From JAEDES01 sp045649455 (GTDB taxonomy: Bacteria; Bacillota_I; Bacilli_A; RF39; UBA660): DNA of 7,087 bases. Position numbers and translations under genes: made by a program. The notes under the pieces were generated by a model. The model saw nothing but the letters and a program-made list of their open reading frames with translations. It searched no databases and had not been told where the DNA came from. The stretch lies in NCBI GenBank assembly GCA_045649455.1, contig JAZRPV010000039.1, positions 1 through 7,087 on the forward strand, given 5' to 3'. Positions within the stretch are counted from its first letter, which is position 1. Each line of letters starts with the position of its first letter. Below are positions 1 to 5,941 of this stretch, piece by piece.

Positions 1-1684
1 TTTAATGAGTTGTATGTTAGGTTCACGTAGTGGTAATAGAGGAGAATGCGTAGGAAGTTGTCGTCTACCATATACTCTTGAACGTCGTGGAAGAATTGTT
101 CAAAAAGAAAAATATTTACTAAGTACAAAAGAATTAAATACAGCTCCTAGATTTAGAGAGTTACTAGATAGTTCAATTACAAGTTTCAAAATTGAAGGAA
201 GAATGAAATCTCCTGAATACGTAGGATTTGTAACAAAATATTATCGTAATGTAATAGATAATAACGGAGCATATGTACTTCTAGAAGATGAAACAGATAA
301 ATTAAAAACACTATTCACAAGAGAATTTACACTAGGTCATTTATTTGAAACACCAGTAGATAAAATTATGAATATTGAAACACCTAATCATATAGGATTA
401 GAAATAGGTAAAGTAATTGAAGTAAATGAAAAGAAAATAAAAATTCAATTAGATAGACCACTAAATCAACAAGATGGAATTCGTTTCCTACAAAGTGGTA
501 AAGGATTTATTGTAAATTACTTATATGATGAAACAGATAACTTAATAGCATCCGCTCCAGAAGGAACAGTATGTTATGTTGATAATAAAGTTGAATTAAA
601 AGATTATGATACAGTATGTAAAACACAAGATTATCAATTAATTACGTCATTAAAACAAATGCCTGTTAGAAAAATACCAATTACATTTAAAGTAGAAGCT
701 AAAATAGGTAAACCATTAGATATAATTATTAGTGATGGAGTAAATCAATTTAGAGCGGTAGGTTCACCTGTTCAAAAGGCAGAAAATGCCCCAATGGATG
801 ATGATAGAATCCGTGAACAATTAGAAAAACTTGGTGATACACCATTTGTAAGTACATCTACATTAGTAACATCCGATGATAATATTTTTATTCAAATAAA
901 AGAATTAAATGACCTACGTCGTACTTTAACTAATAATTTAATGACTAAGAGAATGGAAGTTAATGTAAACTTTGTAGTAAAAAATGAACCACTACAAGCA
1001 ATAAGTTTACAACCGCAACCAAAAGTAATTTCAGCATATATTACAAACTTAGAACAACAAGATGCATGTCGTAGAATTGAATTAAAAAGAATATATACAT
1101 CAAGTGAAGCCTTATTCAATCAAAGTAAAATCTATGATGATAATTACTTCAAGGTACCAAGATGTAAACGTAATACAATCGATAACTTAAAGAATAAAAA
1201 CTTAGTATCTGATTATTATGATTTTACAGTTAAACCAGGTGCTATTGGAAACTATCCATTAAATGTAACAAATATTTATACAATGTATTATTTATATAAG
1301 CATGGACTACAAACAATAACACCATCAGTAGAATTAACTGATGAAGAAACATTAAAGATGATTAATCTATTTAAACAAACATTCCAAGTAGAACCAAATG
1401 TAGAAGTACTTGGATATGGTAGAGTAGAAAATATGATTATAAAAGGAAATATTTTAAATCTTGAAAAAGATGATTATTCTTATGTATTAATTGATTCTAA
1501 AGAAAGAAGATTCCCAGTATTCTTTGATGGAGTTAATACACATGTTTTAAATCATGAAAATAAAACTCTAACAAATATTGAAGCATTCAAACAAGTTGCA
1601 TCAGTTAGACTGGACTTCTATAATGAAAAAGAACCTGATATAAGAAAAGCTGTAAAGCAGTTTGAAAATTCTATTATTGTTTAA
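1..1684 (+). CDS. U32-family (RlhA/TrhP-like) protein with DUF3656-type domain, 5' end outside window
   Basis: The reading frame is open to the left edge (codon TTA at 2-4 precedes the ATG at 5), and the first visible residues lie inside the conserved U32 core, so the ATG at 5 is internal. Numbering from it, residues 6-23 show the U32 signature GSRSGNRGEC..SCRLPY with Cys3, Cys15 and Cys19; residues 62-72 hold FKIEGRMKSPE. About 218-312 matches the DUF3656-type domain of long U32 proteins (DTPF, then an LNDLRR helix). Residues 340-556 form a C-terminal U32-like module with GNYPLNVTN and YGR. Known relatives are not proven peptidases: E. coli RlhA hydroxylates 23S rRNA C2501, and TrhP proteins help make 5-hydroxyuridine at tRNA position 34, with Fe-S clusters in the family. 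The long architecture favours the RlhA-like branch, but the substrate cannot be fixed. The C-terminal module looks poor in the cysteines I expect there. Confidence 0.88.
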   Translation, partial: LMSCMLGSRSGNRGECVGSCRLPYTLERRGRIVQKEKYLLSTKELNTAPRFRELLDSSITSFKIEGRMKSPEYVGFVTKYYRNVIDNNGAYVLLEDETDKLKTLFTREFTLGHLFETPVDKIMNIETPNHIGLEIGKVIEVNEKKIKIQLDRPLNQQDGIRFLQSGKGFIVNYLYDETDNLIASAPEGTVCYVDNKVELKDYDTVCKTQDYQLITSLKQMPVRKIPITFKVEAKIGKPLDIIISDGVNQFRAVGSPVQKAENAPMDDDRIREQLEKLGDTPFVSTSTLVTSDDNIFIQIKELNDLRRTLTNNLMTKRMEVNVNFVVKNEPLQAISLQPQPKVISAYITNLEQQDACRRIELKRIYTSSEALFNQSKIYDDNYFKVPRCKRNTIDNLKNKNLVSDYYDFTVKPGAIGNYPLNVTNIYTMYYLYKHGLQTITPSVELTDEETLKMINLFKQTFQVEPNVEVLGYGRVENMIIKGNILNLEKDDYSYVLIDSKERRFPVFFDGVNTHVLNHENKTLTNIEAFKQVASVRLDFYNEKEPDIRKAVKQFENSIIV

Positions 1685-1701
1685 AAAAATATCTCATTTT
1701 G

Positions 1702-1710
1702 TGATAAAAT
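1702..1710 (+). promoter_or_regulatory. Candidate extended -10 promoter for the thioredoxin-fold gene
   Basis: TG at 1702-1703, one base, then TAAAAT at 1705-1710 reads as an extended SigA -10. I see no good -35 at 16-18 bases; TTGTTT at 1677-1682 is too far. A start about 7 bases downstream would fall at the SD (GAGGAG, 1717-1722), giving almost no leader. The region is very AT-rich, so chance is a real alternative, and read-through from the U32 gene is possible because no terminator is visible between them. Confidence 0.35.
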
Positions 1711-1729
1711 ATAAGTGAGGAGTGATCTT

Positions 1730-2251
1730 ATGGCAGAAACAAACGAAAAGAAAAAAGGTGGATTAAAAAGTTATTTAATTCTAGCTGCAATATTCTTAGT
1801 AGGAGTAATTGTTACTTTATACTTATGTAATTTGTATGAAGTATATGATGAATATCAAAAACAAACTCCAGTAATTAGAGATACCTTATCAGAAATAACA
1901 GCCGATGAATTAGAACATTATATTTTAGAAAATCCAACAACAGTAATTTATATGTGTACATCAAATGATATGATATGCCGTAATTACGAAAGTAGTTTTA
2001 AGAAACTAATTAAATCAAAAGAATTACAAGATGAAATAGTATATTTAAATTTAAGTGATTTAGATCAACAAAAGTTTATTGAAGACTTTAATAATAAATA
2101 TAATTTCAAAGTTAAATTAACTACATATTATCCAGCTTTAGTAGTATTTGAAGAAGGAAAGATAACTTCATTACTTCAAGGTAATGCTGAAGAAGAATTA
2201 ACTGTAGTTAAAACAAAACAATTTATAGAAATACATAAAATAGGAGAGTAA
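1730..2251 (+). CDS. Membrane-anchored thioredoxin-fold protein lacking a CxxC motif
   Basis: The ATG at 1730 is chosen over an in-frame GTG at 1715 because the SD GAGGAG (1717-1722) lies 7 bases before it and overlaps the GTG. The 173-residue product has a Lys-rich cytoplasmic start, one membrane segment at about 13-34, and an outward-facing domain that reads as a thioredoxin fold: strand TVIYM (71-75), a helix from about 84, strand EIVYLNLSD (102-110), then YYPALVVFEEGKI (133-145), where Pro135 sits in the cis-Pro position. The usual CxxC is absent. Cys76 and Cys83 are six residues apart, and Asp80 lies where the first active-site Cys would be. It may therefore be a non-canonical redox protein or a binding scaffold. 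It sits between RNA-modification genes, but its membrane anchor argues against direct action on RNA. I do not recognise a named family with certainty. Confidence 0.8.
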   Translation: MAETNEKKKGGLKSYLILAAIFLVGVIVTLYLCNLYEVYDEYQKQTPVIRDTLSEITADELEHYILENPTTVIYMCTSNDMICRNYESSFKKLIKSKELQDEIVYLNLSDLDQQKFIEDFNNKYNFKVKLTTYYPALVVFEEGKITSLLQGNAEEELTVVKTKQFIEIHKIGE

Positions 2252-2271
2252 TCTCCTTTTATATTAGGAGG
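2242..2271 (+). promoter_or_regulatory. Two mutually exclusive hairpins at the trmL ribosome binding site
   Basis: Three short segments compete: AGGAGA (2242-2247, spanning the last codons of the upstream gene), TCTCCT (2252-2257, just after its stop) and AGGAGG (2266-2271, the trmL SD). The middle segment can pair with the first (6 Watson-Crick pairs, 4-base loop) or with the SD (5 pairs plus one U-G, 8-base loop). The first hairpin is followed by TTTATATT and could also be a weak terminator. A ribosome ending at the TAA (2249-2251) would cover the middle segment and free the SD, so translational coupling is the simplest reading. Confidence 0.4.
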
Positions 2272-2277
2272 AAAAGT

Positions 2278-2787
2278 ATGAATAATATCGTTTTATATCA
2301 ACCTGAAATTCCGCAAAATACAGGTAATATCATGCGTACATGTGTCGCAACAAATACAAAATTACATTTAATAAAACCTTTAGGTTTCAAAGTGGATGAT
2401 GCTTCTTTAAAAAGAAGTGGAGTAAACTACATTGATAAATTAGAATGGGAAGTTTATGAAAATTGGGAAGACTTTAAAGAAAAAAATAAAGGAACTTATT
2501 ATTACTTCACAAGATATGGTCATAAACCTCATAGTAGTTTTGATTATAACAAGAAAGATGAAGAATTATATTTTATCTTTGGAAAAGAATCAACTGGTAT
2601 TCCAAAAGAAATATTAAAAGAAGATTTAGATCATTGTATGAGAATTCCAATGACTGATAATGTACGAGCATTAAATGTATCAAATAGTGTTGCAATTGTA
2701 ATTTATGAAGCTCTACGTCAACAAGAATATAATGACTTACTAATGGAAGAACCTCATAAAGGGAATGATTTCCTAGAGAGGGATTAA
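2278..2787 (+). CDS. trmL: tRNA (cytidine/uridine-34-2'-O)-methyltransferase, SPOUT family
   Basis: TrmL (CspR/YibK) transfers a methyl group from S-adenosylmethionine to the ribose of the wobble nucleotide 34 in certain tRNA-Leu species, stabilising codon-anticodon pairing. The 169-residue product has the usual length for this minimal, knotted SPOUT enzyme and all three motifs: motif 1 with PEIPQNTGNIMR (9-20, Asn14 and Arg20), motif 2 FIFGKESTGIP (99-109), and motif 3 RIPMTDNVRALNVSNSVAI (122-140), which form the trefoil knot and cofactor pocket. The strong SD AGGAGG ends 6 bases before the ATG. The gene stops one base before the TtcA-family gene, so the two should be translated together. 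Assignment is firm; the exact tRNA targets are inferred from the family. Confidence 0.95.
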   Translation: MNNIVLYQPEIPQNTGNIMRTCVATNTKLHLIKPLGFKVDDASLKRSGVNYIDKLEWEVYENWEDFKEKNKGTYYYFTRYGHKPHSSFDYNKKDEELYFIFGKESTGIPKEILKEDLDHCMRIPMTDNVRALNVSNSVAIVIYEALRQQEYNDLLMEEPHKGNDFLERD

Positions 2788-2788
2788 T

Positions 2789-3607
2789 ATGGATAGAAAA
2801 CAAGAAATTGAAAGAAGTATAATTACTAAATTTAGAAAACCAATTTGGAGACATTTTATGAAAGCAATACGTGATTATAAAATGATCGAAGAAAATGATA
2901 AAATTGCTGTATGTATATCTGGAGGAAAAGATTCATTTCTTCTAGCAAAGTGTATGGAAGAAGTCCAAAAACATGGTAATGTAAAATTTGATTTAGTATA
3001 TATAGTAATGAACCCTGGTTATAATGAAGTTAATAATGAAAAGATTATTGAAAATGCAAAACTAATGGGAATACCAATAGAAATATTTAAATCAGATATA
3101 TTTAATGTAGTAGATACACATGCATCTGATTCCCCATGTTACTTATGTGCTAGAATGAGAAGAGGATTCTTATATGACCATGCAAAACAACTTGGATGTA
3201 ATAAGATAGCCTTGGGTCATCACTTTGATGATGTAGTAGAAACAATTCTTCTATCTATGATTTATGGTGGTGAATACAAAAGTATGATGCCAAAACTAAA
3301 AAGTACCAACTTTGAAGGTATGGAATTAATCAGACCACTATACTTAGTAAGAGAAGAAGATATTCTAGCATGGAAAAAATATAATAATTTAGAATTTATA
3401 AACTGTGCTTGTAAATTTACAGAAAAAGATAACTTAAAAGATTCTAAAAGATTAGAAATAAAAATGTTAATTAAAGAATTAGAAAAGAAAAATAAAAATG
3501 TTGCCTATAATATTTTTGCATCAAGTGAAAATGTAAATATAGACACAGTTCTTGCAACAAAGAAAGACGGAATTAAAACGACATTTTTAGACAATTATGA
3601 TAAATAA
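2789..3607 (+). CDS. TtcA-family tRNA 2-thiolation enzyme (PP-loop, Fe-S)
   Basis: TtcA-type enzymes activate a tRNA base with ATP and insert sulfur, using a [4Fe-4S] cluster; E. coli TtcA makes 2-thiocytidine at position 32. The 272-residue product has the PP-loop SGGKDS (44-49), the cluster motif PCYLC (Cys117, Cys120) followed by ARMRRG, the ALGHHFDD block (141-148), LIRPLYLVREEDI (180-192), and a second Cys pair at 206 and 208. In E. coli TtcA that site is CxxC with one Cys used for the cluster; here it is CxC. The protein is about 40 residues shorter than E. coli TtcA. The start is one base after the trmL stop, with AGAGGG (2776-2781 region) as SD inside trmL. Family assignment is firm. 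The C32 substrate is not certain, since Bacillota homologues are less studied, so no symbol is given. Confidence 0.88.
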   Translation: MDRKQEIERSIITKFRKPIWRHFMKAIRDYKMIEENDKIAVCISGGKDSFLLAKCMEEVQKHGNVKFDLVYIVMNPGYNEVNNEKIIENAKLMGIPIEIFKSDIFNVVDTHASDSPCYLCARMRRGFLYDHAKQLGCNKIALGHHFDDVVETILLSMIYGGEYKSMMPKLKSTNFEGMELIRPLYLVREEDILAWKKYNNLEFINCACKFTEKDNLKDSKRLEIKMLIKELEKKNKNVAYNIFASSENVNIDTVLATKKDGIKTTFLDNYDK

Positions 3608-3640
3608 AAAGAAGTCAACTAAACATTTTTGACTTCTTTT
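3607..3640 (+). terminator. Intrinsic terminator after the RNA-modification genes
   Basis: A perfect 12-bp inverted repeat (AAAAGAAGTCAA at 3607-3618 with TTGACTTCTTTT at 3629-3640) encloses a 10-base loop and ends in a T-run continued by ATTATTT. It overlaps the last base of the TtcA-family stop codon. The symmetric A and T tracts mean it could work in both directions, but no minus-strand gene is seen. The 3641-3694 gap that follows holds the next promoter. Confidence 0.88.
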
Positions 3641-3644
3641 ATTA

Positions 3645-3673
3645 TTTACTTTGTGTCGAAATTATGGTATTTT
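3645..3673 (+). promoter_or_regulatory. SigA-type promoter for the two zinc-ribbon genes
   Basis: TTTACT (3645-3650) matches 4 of 6 bases of the -35 consensus. It is spaced 17 bases from TATTTT (3668-3673), which carries a TG one base upstream (3665-3666) as an extended -10. Its place between a strong terminator and the next SD (AGGAG, 3683-3687) supports it. Transcription would start near 3680, leaving a leader of only about 15 bases. Confidence 0.55.
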
Positions 3674-3694
3674 CAATAATAGAGGAGTGATAGA

Positions 3695-5011
3695 ATGTTT
3701 TGTGGAGAATGCGGAACAAAAAATACAGGAGCATCTCAATTTTGTGAAAACTGTGGCGCAAAATTAGCAGGTTCCCCTGAACAACAAGTAAATCCTTCAA
3801 CAGTTGGAGGAAATGTTAGTAATGTACAACCTAATAATGTACAACCAATGCAACAAAATCAAATGCCAAATAATCAAGCAATGGCAACACAACCAGCAAA
3901 ACCAATGAGCAAAAAAACAAAAATGATTTTAGCTATCATTGCTGTAATTGCTGTAATCTTTGGTGGAGCATATTATTATGTTGGAACATTAGTAACACCA
4001 GAAAAAGTAGCAGAGGATTATTTCAACGCTTTAGTTGAATTAGATGCTAAAGAAATTTATAAATTCTTACAAGTAGAAGACACTGAATTTACTACTGAAG
4101 AAATGTTTGAAAAAGTGATTAAAAACACTACTGACAAAAATTCAAAAGTAGAAATTGTTAACTACGAAGTAGGATCTGTTAAATATGATGATTTAACAAA
4201 AATGACTGCAAAAGTTACAATTACATATGTAGAGAAAGATAAAGATAAATCTCAAACTGTAGATGTAAAATTAGCAAAAGGAAAAGATAAAAAATGGTTA
4301 TTCTATGATGAATGGCTAGTTGTTACAACAGCATATGAAGTAAAAACTGATGTAACTGTTAAAGTAGAAAAGGGTGCAACAGTTAAAATTGAAGGAGTTA
4401 AGTTAAATAAAAAATATCTTGATGAAGACTCTTCAACATCATATTCTGACTATTACAAAGTACCAGCAATGTTTGGTGGAAAATATAAGTTCAATGTTAA
4501 ATATACAAATGGACTTGAAACAGAAGAATTAGTAAATGTAGCATCTGGAGGATATTATGCAAGTCTTTCAGCATCATCATTAACTAAGAAAACAAAAGAA
4601 GCAATTAATAAACAAATGATTGCTGATGTACAATTATTCTATGATTCAGTAATTGGTAAGAAAACATTTGCTGATATCAAATCAAGTTTTGAATTTACTG
4701 ATTGTGATTTAACAAACTTAACATCAGCATATGATACTTTATCAAGTGATTTAGCTACAGCTTCTAATCAATTAACTAAATTAAAAGTAAAATCATCAGA
4801 AATTTCAAGTATTTATTCAAATAGTGATGGTTCATTAAGTATTTCAGGAACATTAACATATGATTACACAGTATCATATCAAAGTTCAGGACAAGCTCAA
4901 ACTCATAGTGATGAAGCAACTAACTATGTAACATTTACATATGAAAAAGTAGATGGAAGTTATAAAGCAACAAATATTAAATATTTAAAAACATATTTTT
5001 CAAGATATTAA
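3695..5011 (+). CDS. Zinc-ribbon, single-pass membrane protein, TcaA/YvbJ-like
   Basis: The 438-residue product begins with a zinc ribbon (Cys3, Cys6, Cys17, Cys20; FCGECG...FCENCG), followed by a Q/N/P-rich linker (about 25-71) with a small repeat, Lys-rich residues, and one membrane segment (about 77-96). The rest lies outside the cell: TPEKVAEDYFNALVELDAKEIYKFL (101-125) looks like the start of an NTF2-like/DUF4878-type fold, then beta-rich parts (about 215-290, with a PEGA-like look) and a C-terminal domain (about 305-438). This order resembles TcaA of staphylococci and YvbJ of Bacillus, envelope proteins linked in TcaA's case to teicoplanin response. The function here is unknown. SD AGGAG lies 7 bases before the ATG. 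It heads a two-gene unit with the next zinc-ribbon gene, 18 bases away, suggesting one complex. Confidence 0.78.
   Translation: MFCGECGTKNTGASQFCENCGAKLAGSPEQQVNPSTVGGNVSNVQPNNVQPMQQNQMPNNQAMATQPAKPMSKKTKMILAIIAVIAVIFGGAYYYVGTLVTPEKVAEDYFNALVELDAKEIYKFLQVEDTEFTTEEMFEKVIKNTTDKNSKVEIVNYEVGSVKYDDLTKMTAKVTITYVEKDKDKSQTVDVKLAKGKDKKWLFYDEWLVVTTAYEVKTDVTVKVEKGATVKIEGVKLNKKYLDEDSSTSYSDYYKVPAMFGGKYKFNVKYTNGLETEELVNVASGGYYASLSASSLTKKTKEAINKQMIADVQLFYDSVIGKKTFADIKSSFEFTDCDLTNLTSAYDTLSSDLATASNQLTKLKVKSSEISSIYSNSDGSLSISGTLTYDYTVSYQSSGQAQTHSDEATNYVTFTYEKVDGSYKATNIKYLKTYFSRY
3821..3850 (+). repeat. Two-copy 15-bp tandem repeat in the zinc-ribbon linker
   Basis: AATGTACAACC followed by four bases occurs at 3821-3835 and again at 3836-3850, coding NVQPN then NVQPM. 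The 15-base period keeps the frame, so copy changes would only alter linker length. It lies in the low-complexity stretch between zinc ribbon and membrane segment. Confidence 0.8.
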
Positions 5012-5029
5012 GAAAGAAGGAATTAAATA

Positions 5030-5878
5030 ATGGCAAAATTTTGTACTAAATGTGGAAAACCTCTAGTAGAAGGAACTACATGTAATTGTGGAAATTCAGA
5101 AACACCAGTTGTTGAAACATTAAATTTTGAACAACCAAGTATGACAGATTTCCAACAAGCAAATAATATGAATCAAAATATGATGGGTCAACAACCACAA
5201 GCTGGAATGGCTCAACCATCAAAAGCAAACAATTTATTCAATGAATGTTTAGCAATCGTAACAGGATTCTTAAAGAAACCAGTTACTACAGTTCAAGAAA
5301 ATGCAAATGAAAATAAATTTACACATGCTTTAATAATCGCTGGAGTATTTGCAGCTTCAGTTATGGCATTTGTATTAGTAGTATTAGGAGATATTTATGC
5401 TACACTTGAAAAAACAATGACAATGGGTGGATTAGTAGAAGCTCCTGAATTAGAAGTACCATATATTAAAGTTGGATTAATTACACTTATTGCAGTTGCT
5501 GGTGCACTTGCATTAATGGCATTAATCGCATGGTTAATTATGAGTAAATTATTCAAAGTAAATACAACATATAAGAAAGTATTAGGAATTTATTCAATCT
5601 CATCAATTATTGCAGCAGTTGCTTCTTTAGCAGCTATTATCTGTAAGTTTATTGATTATAGATTAGCATTCGTAGTATTAGCATTAGGATTTGCTTTAAA
5701 TACTCATTATGTTTCAGTTACAATGAGAACTGCAGGACAAACAGATGAAAACAAATTAGGATATGTAGTAGTTATTGCACAATACGTTTCAATCTTTGTA
5801 GTAGCATTCTTACTATATAAAATCTTCGGAGAAGACTTTGTTTCATCAATGAGTTCAATGTCATCATTAGGATTATAA
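5030..5878 (+). CDS. Zinc-ribbon multi-pass membrane protein (Yip1-like)
   Basis: The 282-residue product opens with a zinc ribbon of the CxxC/CxC form (Cys5, Cys8, Cys18, Cys20), then a Q/N/M-rich linker (about 31-66) and an amphipathic stretch FNECLAIVTGFLKKP (70-84). Five membrane segments follow at about 98-121, 146-171, 184-206, 211-229 and 243-264. A short cytoplasmic or amphipathic helix before a five-helix bundle is typical of Yip1/DUF1282-like proteins, so this is my best family guess; no catalytic motif is visible. The C-terminus is Ser/Met-rich. An AAGAAGGAA SD lies just upstream and the gene follows the TcaA-like gene by 18 bases with no terminator. Shared ribbon-plus-linker design suggests the two proteins work at the same membrane site. 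Function unknown. Confidence 0.75.
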   Translation: MAKFCTKCGKPLVEGTTCNCGNSETPVVETLNFEQPSMTDFQQANNMNQNMMGQQPQAGMAQPSKANNLFNECLAIVTGFLKKPVTTVQENANENKFTHALIIAGVFAASVMAFVLVVLGDIYATLEKTMTMGGLVEAPELEVPYIKVGLITLIAVAGALALMALIAWLIMSKLFKVNTTYKKVLGIYSISSIIAAVASLAAIICKFIDYRLAFVVLALGFALNTHYVSVTMRTAGQTDENKLGYVVVIAQYVSIFVVAFLLYKIFGEDFVSSMSSMSSLGL

Positions 5879-5891
5879 AAATATAATAATT

Positions 5892-5921
5892 GTTTAAAAA
5901 AACTTCTTTTGTCACATTATA
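5892..5921 (+). promoter_or_regulatory. Candidate SigG/SigF-type promoter of sigG
   Basis: CATTATA (5915-5921) fits the SigG -10 consensus CATWMTA at every position. Eighteen bases upstream, GTTTA (5892-5896) matches 4 of 5 bases of a GHATR-type -35. B. subtilis sigG is read by SigF and by SigG itself, so such a site is expected here. A start near 5928 would put the SD at the very 5' end of the mRNA. The overlapping TATAGT (5918-5923) could instead be read as a SigA -10, but then the start would cut into the SD. Confidence 0.45.
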
Positions 5922-5938
5922 GTGATGAAAGGAGTTTT
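5899..5938 (+). promoter_or_regulatory. 17-bp hairpin that sequesters the sigG Shine-Dalgarno
   Basis: Bases 5899-5915 pair without a gap with 5922-5938, leaving the loop ATTATA (5916-5921). Three of the 17 pairs are G-U (5905/5932, 5910/5927, 5911/5926); in minus-strand RNA these become A-C mismatches, so the fold belongs to the + strand transcript. The SD AAAGGAG (5928-5934) is wholly within the right arm, 7 bases before the ATG at 5942. After one mismatch three more pairs reach the A of the start codon. The right arm ends in TTTT, so it might also act as a weak terminator of the zinc-ribbon genes. Confidence 0.75.
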
Positions 5939-5941
5939 ATT

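Noticed and set aside
892..1119. Minus-strand open frame inside the U32 gene
   Set aside because: It is short, antisense to a conserved domain, and has no recognisable product.
2573..2854. Minus-strand open frame across the trmL/TtcA junction
   Set aside because: It is antisense to two well-identified genes and its hydrophobic product is typical of reverse-complemented AT-rich coding DNA.
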